Source of the DNA: Candidatus Saccharibacteria bacterium UBA5148
GTDB lineage: Bacteria; Patescibacteriota; Saccharimonadia; Saccharimonadales; UBA4665
Direction: 5' to 3'
Assembly (NCBI GenBank): GCA_002413835.1
Contig: DHXU01000008.1
Coordinates: 15,672 to 79,671, forward strand
Length of the DNA: 64,000 bases
A program made the translations under genes and the position numbers. Shown piece after piece: positions 25,765-35,419 of this stretch. Numbering within the stretch: the stretch's first letter is position 1; each line of letters opens with the position of its first letter. The notes under the pieces are model-generated. The model saw only the letters and a program-made list of their open reading frames with translations. It did no database searches and had not been told where the DNA came from.

Positions 25765-27366
25765 TTACCCGATGACGCGGTAGACTTCTTCAAGCGTCGT
25801 ATCACCTTTGATAACTTTCAGAATTCCGTCCTGCAACATTGTCAGCATGCCATCTTCGACAGCCTTCTGCTCGAGCATATCGGTTGTCACCTGGCCTGGC
25901 GGCATCCGCAGTAATTGCTGGACGCCATGTGTCATCTGTAACTGCTCCCGTATCGGGAACTGCCCAGTGAAGCCAAAGGGATGCTCCGTCGACGTCCCTG
26001 CTTTATAGAGCGTGATGCCGTCGAGGCTCGGACGCTCGACGCCCGGAGGCAAGGTATCGATGATGGTCTGCAGCTGTTGTTTCAGGCCGTCGTCCGGTTT
26101 GTAAGCCTGCTTGGTTGTATCGTCGAGGCGCCTGACGAGGCGCTGGGCCATGATGAGCCGGATGGCCGAGGCAAACAACGGATTGACACCGACGAAATCC
26201 AGCATTCGTGACAGGGCCGCGGCAGCCGAACTGGCGTGGAATGTGCTCAGCAGCAAGTGACCTGTCAACGCCGCTTGTAAGGCCGTGCGGGCAGTATCCT
26301 GGTCGCGGATCTCGCCGACCATCAGAGTATCCGGGTCAAGGCGCAGCACAGCCCGCAGTTTCTCGGCGAAGCCCGAGCTGTTGTGATCGCCCTGGACCGG
26401 AATCTGTACGACACCTGGCAAGAAGTACTCAACTGGATCCTCAAGCGTAATAATCTTACGCTCTTCAGAATTCAGCGTCGTAATCAGCGAATACAAAGTT
26501 GTTGTCTTACCGGAGCCTGTCGGTCCGACGATCAGTACCATGCCGGTCGGGTGGCTGATGATATCGTCGACGACGCTCCGCTCACGTTCCGACAGTCCGA
26601 GGCTGTCGAGGTTCAGTAACTCAAGCTTGAGGTTAAACAGCCGCATCACGACGTCCTGGCCATAAATCGTCGGTGCCATCTCAACGCGTAGGTTAACAGT
26701 AATGGCTTCACCAGTTGCCATCTTATATGTCTGATTGATGTGCCCGCTTTGCGGCTCAGGGGCGGCCGTCGACAGATTAGCAACCACGGCTATCGATGAC
26801 AGCAGCTGCTTGTACTTCTGGGGGCTGATGTTAGCGATCGGGTGCAACACGCCGTCGACACGGAAGCGTATCCGGATATGCTCTTTCTGGTTTTCAAGAT
26901 GAATATCCGATGCCTGCAGGCGATACGCCTGTTGGACAAGATATGCCAGGACATCGTCGGCCAGGACTTGCTCAAGCGTTGCCGAAACACTTTTAATGAG
27001 ATCGGCATTGGCCTGCGTGCTGAGGGCGACATCTTCATACGTGATCTTCTTGGGTGGATTATATAGCCGTAAGTATTCGCTGAACCCGGTTTCAGAGATG
27101 ATGGCAAAAGCAATCCGTTGGCCGGTAAAGTGGTTTCGGACCGCATTCATGGTCTGCTGTGCCGTGGTCGTGGTTATGCCGAAGAGCACTGATGAAGTAT
27201 CAGCTTGCAGGGGTACGATGCGGTATTCGCGGATCTGGGTCTCTGGCAGAATGTCTTTGTACAGTTGCTTGCTCGCAACCTTTGAGGTATCGACATAGTC
27301 AAGGCTGAGGATGCGCGCCCGGCGTTGGGTAGAGGTTTCCTCATCTAATCTCGCATCTTGACTCAT
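25765..27366 (-). CDS. PilB/GspE-type secretion or pilus ATPase
   Basis: The 533-residue hexameric ATPase powers type IV pilus assembly or type II-like secretion. An N-terminal MshE/GspE_N-like region is followed by Walker A GPTGSGKTT near residue 288, an Asp box ITLEDPVEY near 315, Walker B and the AGEIRD-type motif LMVGEIRDQDTA near 350, and the His box LLSTFHASSA near 373. The tetracysteine zinc motif common after LAQRLVRR is missing. The ATG 27366 lies 7 nt after a TATACT; further upstream codons precede the promoter and were excluded. No other pilus gene is adjacent. Confidence 0.92.
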   Translation of the reverse strand: MSQDARLDEETSTQRRARILSLDYVDTSKVASKQLYKDILPETQIREYRIVPLQADTSSVLFGITTTTAQQTMNAVRNHFTGQRIAFAIISETGFSEYLRLYNPPKKITYEDVALSTQANADLIKSVSATLEQVLADDVLAYLVQQAYRLQASDIHLENQKEHIRIRFRVDGVLHPIANISPQKYKQLLSSIAVVANLSTAAPEPQSGHINQTYKMATGEAITVNLRVEMAPTIYGQDVVMRLFNLKLELLNLDSLGLSERERSVVDDIISHPTGMVLIVGPTGSGKTTTLYSLITTLNSEERKIITLEDPVEYFLPGVVQIPVQGDHNSSGFAEKLRAVLRLDPDTLMVGEIRDQDTARTALQAALTGHLLLSTFHASSAAAALSRMLDFVGVNPLFASAIRLIMAQRLVRRLDDTTKQAYKPDDGLKQQLQTIIDTLPPGVERPSLDGITLYKAGTSTEHPFGFTGQFPIREQLQMTHGVQQLLRMPPGQVTTDMLEQKAVEDGMLTMLQDGILKVIKGDTTLEEVYRVIG

Positions 27367-27373
27367 AACCATA

Positions 27374-27379
27374 AGTATA
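27374..27379 (-). promoter_or_regulatory. -10 element before the PilB-like gene
   Basis: TATACT on the minus strand ends 7 nt before ATG 27366 with no Shine-Dalgarno, the same spacing as before the HExxH gene. Confidence 0.45.
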
Positions 27380-27461
27380 CAGCGTCGGGCCGGAATGACC
27401 ATAATTCTTATGGCTTGGACTATAGCGACAACTCCGGTCACCATATACCCTGTTGGTAGGT

Positions 27462-27467
27462 TATAGT
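27462..27467 (+). promoter_or_regulatory. -10 element before the TrmH-family gene
   Basis: TATAGT ends 6 nt before the ATG at 27474, with no Shine-Dalgarno. It is divergent from the PilB-like promoter about 80 bp away. Confidence 0.4.
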
Positions 27468-27473
27468 TAAGAC

Positions 27474-28004
27474 ATGAAACATCCGTTATCTCCCGGTCCT
27501 GCAGCACACACCCGACAGATCATCCTGATTGCTCATAATCTGAGGAGCTGCCATAACGTTGGTTCTTTGCTGCGGACTGCCGAAGGCCTGGGTGTCGAAC
27601 AGGTTATTTTGAGTGGCTATACGCCATACCCAATACTGGCCGATGACGACCGGTTACCACATATCAGACAAAAGATAGACAAGCAGATCAGTAAAACGGC
27701 GCTCGGAGCCGAGCAGACTGTGGACTGGTCATACGTGCCGGACCTGCTGCCGGCGATCGGACAATTACAGGCTGATGGCTGGCAACTGGCGGCCGTTGAG
27801 CAGACATCTGATAGTATAGCGCTGCCGGGCTTTGAACCACCCGCCAAGCTGGTCTTGATCGTCGGACGCGAAGTTGAAGGCATCGAACCGGAGGTCTTAG
27901 CCGCTGTTGACATAAGTCTCGAGATTCCGATGAATGGCAGCAAAGAATCGTTCAACGTCGTCCAGGCAGCGGCGATGGCACTGTATCACTGCCGCTTCAG
28001 GTAA
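27474..28004 (+). CDS. TrmH/SpoU family RNA 2'-O-methyltransferase
   Basis: The 176-residue SPOUT enzyme has the three family motifs: motif 1 NLRSCHNVGSLLRTAEGLG near residue 24, motif 2 VLIVGREVEGI near 128, and motif 3 LEIPMNGSKESFNVVQAA near 150, which form the knotted SAM site. It methylates a tRNA or rRNA ribose; which one cannot be told from sequence alone. No extra RNA-binding domain is present, as in small TrmL/TrmH relatives. Confidence 0.9.
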   Translation: MKHPLSPGPAAHTRQIILIAHNLRSCHNVGSLLRTAEGLGVEQVILSGYTPYPILADDDRLPHIRQKIDKQISKTALGAEQTVDWSYVPDLLPAIGQLQADGWQLAAVEQTSDSIALPGFEPPAKLVLIVGREVEGIEPEVLAAVDISLEIPMNGSKESFNVVQAAAMALYHCRFR

Positions 28005-28014
28005 TCACTCGGGG

Positions 28015-28149
28015 CTCAAGATGTCCCGTTTTGGTACCCCAGCCGAAGTGGAGCCGGTGCGGTAGTCTGCGGAGATGCGATACTTAGGTATGCAGCTCAG
28101 GCAGACTGCCCTTCGCGCGGGAACGGGTACCAAAACGGGACATCTTGAG
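28015..28149. repeat. 135-bp element with 25-bp perfect inverted ends
   Basis: The arms 28015-28039 and 28125-28149 are exact reverse complements (outer bases CTCAAGATGTCC / GGACATCTTGAG). Inside, CGAAG pairs with CTTCG and a 10-bp stem GGTAGTCTGC/GCAGACTGCC (one G-U) continues, then a further small stem, so the whole element can fold as one long imperfect hairpin. It starts 10 bp after the TrmH-family stop and ends 85 bp before the CAP-protein gene. There is no U-run, so it is not an ordinary terminator, and no convincing gene is inside. It may be a miniature inverted-repeat element or a structured RNA. Confidence 0.85.
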
Positions 28150-28234
28150 GATATCGCACAACCATAGTATGTATTGCGCCGCAAATGTGGTATGATTGCA
28201 GTACAAACCATAACCAAAATAACAAAACAAAATC

Positions 28235-29125
28235 ATGGCACTCACCACTCAACGTAAACCTGCAATGCACCACAAAAAAGCCAGCGGCGCCCATCACCGC
28301 CACAGCAAACATTACTTGAAGACGTATTCGCCGTACCTGCCACTGCTGCTGCTGGTCATCGTCGGCCTGGCAATCAACACTTTCTGGACATCACACGCCC
28401 GGGTACTTGGCGCTGCCACCAGCCTGACATCAAACCAATTATTGCAGGACACCAATCTGGAGCGCTCCAAACAGCAGGTCAGCGACCTGGCATTGAATCC
28501 AAAGCTGAACGCTGCCGCCCAGGCCAAAGCAAACGACATGGTCCAGCGTGACTATTGGTCACACAATGCCCCCGATGGTACGACGCCGTGGAGCTTCGTA
28601 CAAAGCAACGGATATGCCTACCAGTCCGCCGGAGAGAATCTGGCTTATGGATTTATGAATGCCCAGATGATCATAACCGGCTGGATGAACAGCCCACAAC
28701 ACCGCGCTAATGTACTAAACAGCAATTACCAGGACATCGGTTTCGGTATTACGACAGCCGAGAATTTTCAGGGCAAAGGTCCGACAACAGTCGTCGTTGC
28801 CATGTATGGCCAGCCAGAGTCCTCAACTCTAGCGGTAACGGCCACCGTCAGCGGAACCAGCAGCACCGCCACTAACCAGCCATTCCGTAACGTCTCCCGC
28901 ATCCAGATGCTTACCGGAGGCGCAGCGCCGTGGAGCTTCGCGGTACTGTCGATACTGACGTTTGCCGCCCTGGCACTCCTGGTATTCCGCCATGCTCTGG
29001 CCTGGCACCGTATGATCGTCAAGAGCGAAGATTTTGTCCTGAGTCATAAGCTGCTCGATGTCATCGTGGTCAGCGTGCTGGTCGTCGGCTTTATCCTGAC
29101 CCGGACTGCCGGATTCATCAACTAG
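28235..29125 (+). CDS. Membrane-anchored CAP/SCP-domain protein
   Basis: The 296-residue protein has a basic His-rich N-terminus, a transmembrane helix near residues 34-52, and a CAP (SCP/PR-1) domain at about 65-190 with SAGENLAYG and WMNSPQHRANVLN containing the conserved His and Glu residues. Two more hydrophobic segments lie near 233-252 and 273-292. The CAP domain should face outside. Its role in bacteria is largely unknown; cell-surface or host interaction is possible. It is monocistronic, lying after the 135-bp inverted-repeat element. Confidence 0.9.
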   Translation: MALTTQRKPAMHHKKASGAHHRHSKHYLKTYSPYLPLLLLVIVGLAINTFWTSHARVLGAATSLTSNQLLQDTNLERSKQQVSDLALNPKLNAAAQAKANDMVQRDYWSHNAPDGTTPWSFVQSNGYAYQSAGENLAYGFMNAQMIITGWMNSPQHRANVLNSNYQDIGFGITTAENFQGKGPTTVVVAMYGQPESSTLAVTATVSGTSSTATNQPFRNVSRIQMLTGGAAPWSFAVLSILTFAALALLVFRHALAWHRMIVKSEDFVLSHKLLDVIVVSVLVVGFILTRTAGFIN

Positions 29126-29196
29126 CTGTACGGCGTGCTAATTAGTCCTCGTGTTGTAACAGGCCGTTGATCGAGCTGTGTTCCTGAGCCAAGTGC

Positions 29197-32100
29197 CTAG
29201 TGGACTTTGACGTTCTCGATACCAACAAGTGCTTGCAGCTTCTGGAGAGCCGGCAGTTCTTTCGTCATGCCCATCGGCAGCTTGATGATCTGTTTCTGGC
29301 TGTCCGGGCCGAGTACTAGTACCACATCGGTTGAGCCGTGATGCTCGTCAATCGCCTGCTTAAGCGATAGCAGTAAACTGTTGTTACTGGCTTCAGCAAT
29401 GCGAATGTAGACGCGCTCCGTGCCGGAGGCGGCTGACGATGGAGCGGATTCATTATCGACTGGTGCACCAGCCGCGCTAGCGTTTACCGCCTTGGCTCCT
29501 GGACCCTTCATAGCGACCAATTGCTTGCCCTTGAGCGGCTTCGGAATGGCTTTCTTGCGGCCGCGGGCTTTGTAGGCCTGGGCTTGTTCGAAGGTAATCT
29601 CACGGGCATCGTCGACCAGGATTTTTATCTCATCAGTCAGTTTGCCTTCGCGGTCACGGGCGTTGACCTTGCCGTGCATCAGTATGATATGGTCGCGTTC
29701 CCAGATGCCGATCGTCTGCTGATAGGTACTCGGGAACAATATTACCTCTGTATCACCGAACTTGTCCTCGATACGAACGAAGGCCATCTTATCGCCTTTT
29801 TTGGTGACGATTTCACGCATATCGACGACCACGCCGCCAACGGTGACTTGTTTGCCGTCGTGAGCAGCTTTTAATTGGTTGAGGGGTACGGTTTGTTCTT
29901 CAAGAATATCGGTATACATATCCAGCGGGTGCTGCGACAGGTACAGCCCGAGCAGCTCCCGTTCCCAGAGTAATTGCTCGCGCGAGTTATGCTGGGTAGC
30001 TGCTGATTCAAGTGTCAGTTGCGGCTTGAAGGCAGCCGTCTCGTCCATTTCGCCGAACAGGTCGGCCTGGCCGCTGTTCTGGGCTTTCTGGACCCGGTTG
30101 GCATAGGCCAGCATGATTTCCAGGTTATGCAACAATTTGGAGCGGTCACCGGCTGGCGTCTCCTGATCTTCGCAGAAGCAATCGAAGGCTCCGGCCTTGA
30201 CCAGGCTTTCCATTGCCTTTTTGTTGACCGTCCGCGGGTTGACGCACGACAGGAACTGCGCCAGATCAGCGAATTTATCGCAGTCCCCCCGGGCCCGCAG
30301 AATTTCTTCGACCGCACCGGTACCGACGTTCTTGATAGCAGCCATACCAAAGCGAATCGGCGCTTTGCGGTTGTCCGGATCGGCTTTGTCAGGCACCACC
30401 GCGAATTCGACGAATGATTCATTGACATCAGGTGACAGCACCGCGATGCCCATCTTATTACATTCGGCAATCTCAATTGCCAGACGGTCGGTATCGTCGT
30501 AGTCACTGGTCATCAAAGCCGCCATGAAGGCTGCCGGATAATGCGCCTTCAGGTAAGCCGTCTGATAGGAGATCATACCATAGCAGGCAGAGTGCGACTT
30601 GTTGAAACAGTAGTCGGCAAACCCGAGCAGGTCTTTCCAGAACTTCTCAATCACCGCCTTCGGTACGCCCTTAGCGACGGCGCCGTTGACGAATTTGACC
30701 TGCATCTTTTTCATAACGTCGATCTTCTTCTTGCCGATGGCCTTACGCAGCGTATCGGCTTCGCCGCCCGTAAATCCACAGACATCGCGCGAGATGCGCA
30801 TCACCTGCTCCTGGTAAACCAGCACGCCGAAGGTCGGCTCGAGCGCGCCCTTCATAAGCGGATGGGCGTAGGCTATATCTTCCAGGCCGTTCTTGCGCTT
30901 GATGAAGCTATCAGTCAGCCCGGCGCTCAGTGGGCCCGGACGATACAAGGCACCCATCGCGATGACGTCATCAAACTCGGTGGCCTTCAACTCGCGCAAA
31001 TAACGCTTCATGCCGGAAGATTCAAACTGGAATACGCCGGTCGTATCGCCGCGGCGTAACAGCTCGAAGGTCAGTTGGTCATCGAGCGGCAGGTTGTTGA
31101 TATCGATTTCTTTGCCATAGACCTTGCGGATGATACGCAGGGCGTTATTCATGACGGTCAAGTTGGACAGGCCCAGGAAGTCCATCTTGAGTAGGCCGAG
31201 TTCTTCGATCGGATCTTTGGGGTACTGCGTCGCAACGACGCCTTTTTGGGCCATTTCCAGCGGCGCAAACTTGACGATATCATCAGGCGCAATCACCACA
31301 CCGCAGGCATGGACGCCGTGCGAGCGGATCGTGCCTTCGACTTGGATGGCCAGGTCGAAGACCTTTTTGGCAACTTCGTTGGTTTCGTATTCGTGTCTGA
31401 GGTCAGCGTCAGCCACGATCGACTTCTCGAGTGGTATGTGCCGGCCCTGCACTAGAGCCGGTACCATCTTGGACCAGCGGTCGGCCTCGGCATAGGGCAC
31501 CTGCAGCACGCGGGCGACGTCACGGACGGCGTTGCGGGCGGCCATCGTACCGAAGGTGGCAATGTTCGACACCCGCTCAGCGCCATATTTGTCCGAACAA
31601 TACTGGATAACTTCGTCACGGCGGGTATCCTGGATGTCGATATCAATATCGGGCATCGAGATACGGTCAGGGTTCAGGAAACGCTCGAACAGCAGGTCAT
31701 ATTTCAGCGGATCGAGTTCGGTAATACGCAGCGCGTACGAGATGATCGAGCCGGCCGCACTACCGCGCCCCGGTCCGAAGACAATTCCCTGGTCCTTACC
31801 CCAGTTCATGAAGTCAGCGATAATCAGGAAGTAGCCATTGAAGCCCATCTGGGCAATAACGCCGAGCTCGTATTTGGTACGCTTTAGGACGTCTGGCGGT
31901 AAGACCTTTTTGGCTTGCTCAATTGTTGTCTGCTTGGCGTCTTCGGTAGAGATATGCGTCTTTCCATTACCATAGCGGTGCATCAGACCCTGGTAGACCG
32001 TCAGATCCAGATACGACTTCTCGTCTTCGCCTGCCGGCACTGGGAATTTCGGAATCAGGATGCCGCCCAGCTCAATCTCGACATTACAGCGGTCAGCGAT

Positions 32101-32991
32101 TGCACGGGTAGTGCGGATGACTTCTGGATGTTCTGTACCCCAGCGCTGTATAAGCTCATTCGGTTCAACGACGTGCAGCGGATAGTTCTTCAGCGACATG
32201 CGCTTCTCGTCGCTCAGAAACGAGCCAGTTCCGACGCACAGCAGGATCTCATGGGCGTCCTGGTCTTCGTGCTTCAGATAGTGGGCATCGCAGGTCAAAG
32301 CAACCTGGATAGCAAGATCCTTGCCCATTTTTAGTACCTGCTCGTTGATCTTTTGTTGATCGACACTGGTCAGAGGATTGTCTGGATGGCCATGGTCCTG
32401 AATCTCCAGGTAGTAGCGGTCGCCGAAGACGCTTTTGTACCATTTGGCTATCTCATAAGCTTTTTCCGTCTGGCCCTGGCGAAAAGCATCACCGACCTCA
32501 CCGCCCATACAGGCGCTCAGGACGATGATGCCTTCGTTGTATTTTTCGAGTAGTTCGTGGTCAACACGGGGGTGGTAGTAGAATCCTTGCAGATTGGCGA
32601 CCGTCGATAGCTTCATCAGGTTCTGATAGCCCTTGTGGTTCATGGCAATCAAAATCAGATGGAAACGCTGTTTATCTTTCTGCGGATCCTTGTCGGTATG
32701 GCGGCGGGAAGCAACGTAGGTCTCGATACCGATAATCGGCTTAACACCGGCTTCCAGGCCCTTTTTATAAAAATCAATGGCACCGGAAAGTGTCCCATGA
32801 TCGGTCATGGCCACTGCTTCCATACCGGTTTCACGGGCAAAGTTAAACAGCGCCGGTAATTTCGTCAGACCGTCGAGCAAGCTGTACTGCGTATGATTGT
32901 GCAGGTGGACGTAGTCGCTCGGTTTGAGCGCTTCGCCTGCTGCGGTCAGCGGTGTCATCACCACCGGTGCCGCCGGTCTATCTGATGCCAT
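29197..32991 (-). CDS. dnaE: DNA polymerase III alpha subunit
   Basis: This 1264-residue replicative polymerase has an N-terminal PHP domain (VHLHNHTQYSLLDGL near residue 28), the polymerase palm with GRGSAAGS near 407 and the catalytic PDIDID near 446, a helix-hairpin-helix region, and a C-terminal OB fold (VTVGGVVVDMREIV). The intact PHP metal ligands suggest intrinsic proofreading may be retained. A TATAAT and an AAAGGG ribosome site precede the ATG. It is transcribed alone, convergent with the CAP gene. Confidence 0.97.
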   Translation of the reverse strand: MASDRPAAPVVMTPLTAAGEALKPSDYVHLHNHTQYSLLDGLTKLPALFNFARETGMEAVAMTDHGTLSGAIDFYKKGLEAGVKPIIGIETYVASRRHTDKDPQKDKQRFHLILIAMNHKGYQNLMKLSTVANLQGFYYHPRVDHELLEKYNEGIIVLSACMGGEVGDAFRQGQTEKAYEIAKWYKSVFGDRYYLEIQDHGHPDNPLTSVDQQKINEQVLKMGKDLAIQVALTCDAHYLKHEDQDAHEILLCVGTGSFLSDEKRMSLKNYPLHVVEPNELIQRWGTEHPEVIRTTRAIADRCNVEIELGGILIPKFPVPAGEDEKSYLDLTVYQGLMHRYGNGKTHISTEDAKQTTIEQAKKVLPPDVLKRTKYELGVIAQMGFNGYFLIIADFMNWGKDQGIVFGPGRGSAAGSIISYALRITELDPLKYDLLFERFLNPDRISMPDIDIDIQDTRRDEVIQYCSDKYGAERVSNIATFGTMAARNAVRDVARVLQVPYAEADRWSKMVPALVQGRHIPLEKSIVADADLRHEYETNEVAKKVFDLAIQVEGTIRSHGVHACGVVIAPDDIVKFAPLEMAQKGVVATQYPKDPIEELGLLKMDFLGLSNLTVMNNALRIIRKVYGKEIDINNLPLDDQLTFELLRRGDTTGVFQFESSGMKRYLRELKATEFDDVIAMGALYRPGPLSAGLTDSFIKRKNGLEDIAYAHPLMKGALEPTFGVLVYQEQVMRISRDVCGFTGGEADTLRKAIGKKKIDVMKKMQVKFVNGAVAKGVPKAVIEKFWKDLLGFADYCFNKSHSACYGMISYQTAYLKAHYPAAFMAALMTSDYDDTDRLAIEIAECNKMGIAVLSPDVNESFVEFAVVPDKADPDNRKAPIRFGMAAIKNVGTGAVEEILRARGDCDKFADLAQFLSCVNPRTVNKKAMESLVKAGAFDCFCEDQETPAGDRSKLLHNLEIMLAYANRVQKAQNSGQADLFGEMDETAAFKPQLTLESAATQHNSREQLLWERELLGLYLSQHPLDMYTDILEEQTVPLNQLKAAHDGKQVTVGGVVVDMREIVTKKGDKMAFVRIEDKFGDTEVILFPSTYQQTIGIWERDHIILMHGKVNARDREGKLTDEIKILVDDAREITFEQAQAYKARGRKKAIPKPLKGKQLVAMKGPGAKAVNASAAGAPVDNESAPSSAASGTERVYIRIAEASNNSLLLSLKQAIDEHHGSTDVVLVLGPDSQKQIIKLPMGMTKELPALQKLQALVGIENVKVH

Positions 32992-33143
32992 AGTGTTTCC
33001 CTTTATGTTTGTCTTTATTATAAGAGGTAACGGCCAATCTTACGAGCATAGTATTTACAACACCGCGGTCAGCTTACGGATGTATCCAGTGTGGTAACAG
33101 TGGCCAAAGCACTGCCGGAATGTGAGAAAACTTCTTCAAGCAG

Positions 33144-33551
33144 TTACTTGCGAAGATATGAACGGATAGATTTGATGGCTTTGGTCGCCTCGGTCATCGC
33201 CTTGTCGAGGTCTTTGTCGTCGGCTTCACCGTCATGGACGGCGCTGAGAATCTCACGGGCCTTCTGCTTGGCACGTGTCGCCTTGGCAACTACTTCAGCC
33301 TGAATCGCATCGCGCTGATCCTTGGACGTACCGTGCTTGACTGCAGTTTCTGCCTCGCCGATCAGCTGGCTGAGTTCGGTATGCAGTTTCTTGAGTTGTC
33401 GTTCGGCCTCTGCCATGCCGGTGTCACGGGCGTGACGGATAGAATCACGGGTTTCAGTGCCGCTTTTCGGTGCAGTCAGGATGCCGGCGATATAGCCCAT
33501 GGCTCCGGCGATTAATGTACCAATAGCTATGCCTTTGGTTCTTTTATTCAT
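33144..33551 (-). CDS. YtxH-like small envelope protein
   Basis: The 135-residue protein begins with a short hydrophobic, Gly-rich segment (about residues 8-26) containing AGILTAPKSG, the signature of YtxH-domain proteins, followed by a long charged helical region that is probably a coiled coil. YtxH proteins are linked to general stress in Firmicutes, but their function is not known. It follows the 80-residue membrane protein on the same strand by 34 bp. Confidence 0.8.
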   Translation of the reverse strand: MNKRTKGIAIGTLIAGAMGYIAGILTAPKSGTETRDSIRHARDTGMAEAERQLKKLHTELSQLIGEAETAVKHGTSKDQRDAIQAEVVAKATRAKQKAREILSAVHDGEADDKDLDKAMTEATKAIKSIRSYLRK

Positions 33552-33585
33552 GTGTGTATCCTTTCGTGATTGTAGTATGGCAGCT

Positions 33586-33828
33586 CTACTTATTATGCTT
33601 CTTTACAATATTCATGACCATCCGGGCAACAGCCAGCGGTCCGGAAGCATTGCGCAGCATGTCCCCGGCTGACGCGACTGAGTCAACGGCCTTCTCAGCC
33701 TGATCAGCAATCAGTTTCAGTTTTTTCATCAGCTTGATGGCTACGACTATCAATACGATAAGTACGATAAGAAAAACTGTTAATGCGGCTGAAACAATTA
33801 TAAGAAGTAGTAAAGCGGCGGTACTCAT
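33586..33828 (-). CDS. Small single-pass membrane protein
   Basis: Eighty residues, with one long hydrophobic helix (about 4-33) and a basic helical tail. The layout resembles DUF948-type proteins often found next to YtxH genes, which is the case here. An AGGAG-like ribosome site precedes the start. Function unknown. Confidence 0.7.
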   Translation of the reverse strand: MSTAALLLLIIVSAALTVFLIVLIVLIVVAIKLMKKLKLIADQAEKAVDSVASAGDMLRNASGPLAVARMVMNIVKKHNK

Positions 33829-33956
33829 AAATTCTCCTGTTATCCTGTAGTGCTTAGTGATTTAGTTATACCACGGTTGTTAAACAATTGAAGCTAAATT
33901 ATTCACAAACCAAAATGGTATCAGCCTTCAAAGTCACGGCAGCAGACACTGCGGGG

Positions 33957-34850
33957 TTACAACTTTGAACGGAGATAGGCCTGCAGCTCATCGCGCATAT
34001 CAGGACGTTCCAGCGCAAAATCGATGACTGTTTTGATGTAATCGAGCTTATTGCCTGTATCGTAATAGATACCGTTCTGAACCTGGTAGGCGAAGTACGG
34101 ATGGCCGTCATCGATCATAGCCTGCATCGCCGGCTGGATGTTCATTTCGCGGCTGCCGTCATAGGCTGTCAACTGGTTTTCCAGGTACGGGATCAGCTCG
34201 GGAGTAAAGAGATAGCTGCTGACACTGGCGAAATCCGAGGGTGCATTGTCCTTGCCTGGTTTTTCGATGATCCGGCTCATTTTCAACAAGCCATCCTGGC
34301 CTTCCACAGTATCGCCCGCAATGATGCCGTAGCGGTCGTATTCGCTGTCGTTGGTTACTTTGATACAGGTGATGACCGAGCCGCCGAGCTCATCAAATTT
34401 GTTGATCAGCTGTGTAAAACGACTTGGCGAGGCCCGGATAAAGTCATCAGCCCAGGTATAAATAAACGGTTCATTGCCAAGCAGATGTGCCGCATTGAGG
34501 ACCGGCGTCGCATTGCCATACGGCCCCTTCTGGCGGATATATGCGAAATTAGCCATGCCGGAGATAGCCTCCAGCTCGGCAATAAACGGCTCTTTACTAG
34601 GGCCGCCGGCCTTCAGATTGTTGATGAGGTCATAGCTCGGCGCGTCAAAATGGTCCTCGATCGCCCGCTTGTTACTGCTGCCAACGATTATGATGTCTTT
34701 GATGCCGGCTTCGACGAGCTCTTCGACGACATACTGAATGATCGGCTTGTCGACCAGCGGCAGCATCTCTTTGGGCATCGCCTTGGTCTGCGGCAGGAAA
34801 CGTGTACCGAATCCGGCAGCAGCAATGACGGCTTTAGTTACTTTGGGCAT
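33957..34850 (-). CDS. galU: UTP-glucose-1-phosphate uridylyltransferase
   Basis: GalU makes UDP-glucose, the donor for glycans and lipids of the envelope. The 297-residue protein has AGFGTRFLP near residue 12, the activator-lysine segment KEMLPLVDKP, and a VEKP-like IEKPGKD near 195. Its start overlaps the end of the NUDIX gene by 17 bp and has GGAGGAG 7 nt upstream. It is the last gene of the gat operon. Confidence 0.95.
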   Translation of the reverse strand: MPKVTKAVIAAAGFGTRFLPQTKAMPKEMLPLVDKPIIQYVVEELVEAGIKDIIIVGSSNKRAIEDHFDAPSYDLINNLKAGGPSKEPFIAELEAISGMANFAYIRQKGPYGNATPVLNAAHLLGNEPFIYTWADDFIRASPSRFTQLINKFDELGGSVITCIKVTNDSEYDRYGIIAGDTVEGQDGLLKMSRIIEKPGKDNAPSDFASVSSYLFTPELIPYLENQLTAYDGSREMNIQPAMQAMIDDGHPYFAYQVQNGIYYDTGNKLDYIKTVIDFALERPDMRDELQAYLRSKL

Positions 34851-35415
34851 GTGGCGTCTCCTCCTGTAATGCTTTCAATGTATCATAGGCCATCAATACG
34901 GCGTGCGGATCGGTCATTTTATCCGCTTTGGCGTAGGCAAGTAACTGGGCAACAGATATGAGCCGCACTTCAACCCCCTGTTTCTGTTCCTCTTCGTCAA
35001 GCTCACGTTCTTCGGCTAAAACACAGTTAGTAGCGAGGAAATAATGCCAAACGGCATTATTATAGGCATCGCGGCAACTTTCACCCAAGTATTCAATAGC
35101 GCCTGGTACATAACCGGTTTCTTCTCTTAACTCGCGAAGAGCGGCGGACTGTGGGGTTTCGTCTTCGTTAAAACCACCACCTGGCAGATCATACATCCAA
35201 CGTTCTGGCCCAGCGCGGAATTGATAGGCTATGACAACTTGATTATCCGGTGTGATAGCGATAACCGCGCCAGCTCGCGCGCCCTCTTTACCTATTGTCG
35301 TGAATTCATGTTCCAGACCATCTTCTGTTTTAAATTTTTTCACAATTACGTGCCACTTATAACGTAGGCCGGTCGTCAACCGTGTCGTTGGTTCTACCCT
35401 CGTAAAATGTTTCAT
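34834..35415 (-). CDS. NUDIX hydrolase (ADP-ribose pyrophosphatase-like)
   Basis: The 193-residue protein carries the NUDIX box GGGFNEDETPQSAALREL(x)EETG near residues 86-108, preceded by ERWMYDLPGG, as in ADP-ribose/nucleotide-sugar pyrophosphatases. It lies between gatB (4 bp away) and galU (17-bp overlap). A role in clearing nucleotide sugars would fit the galU neighbour, but the substrate is not shown. Confidence 0.88.
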   Translation of the reverse strand: MKHFTRVEPTTRLTTGLRYKWHVIVKKFKTEDGLEHEFTTIGKEGARAGAVIAITPDNQVVIAYQFRAGPERWMYDLPGGGFNEDETPQSAALRELREETGYVPGAIEYLGESCRDAYNNAVWHYFLATNCVLAEERELDEEEQKQGVEVRLISVAQLLAYAKADKMTDPHAVLMAYDTLKALQEETPHAQSN

Positions 35416-35419
35416 ATGG

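Noticed and set aside
28015..28149. Interpretation of the inverted repeat as an integron attC site
   Set aside because: The ends lack the RYYYAAC/GTTRRRY core sites and no tyrosine integrase is nearby.
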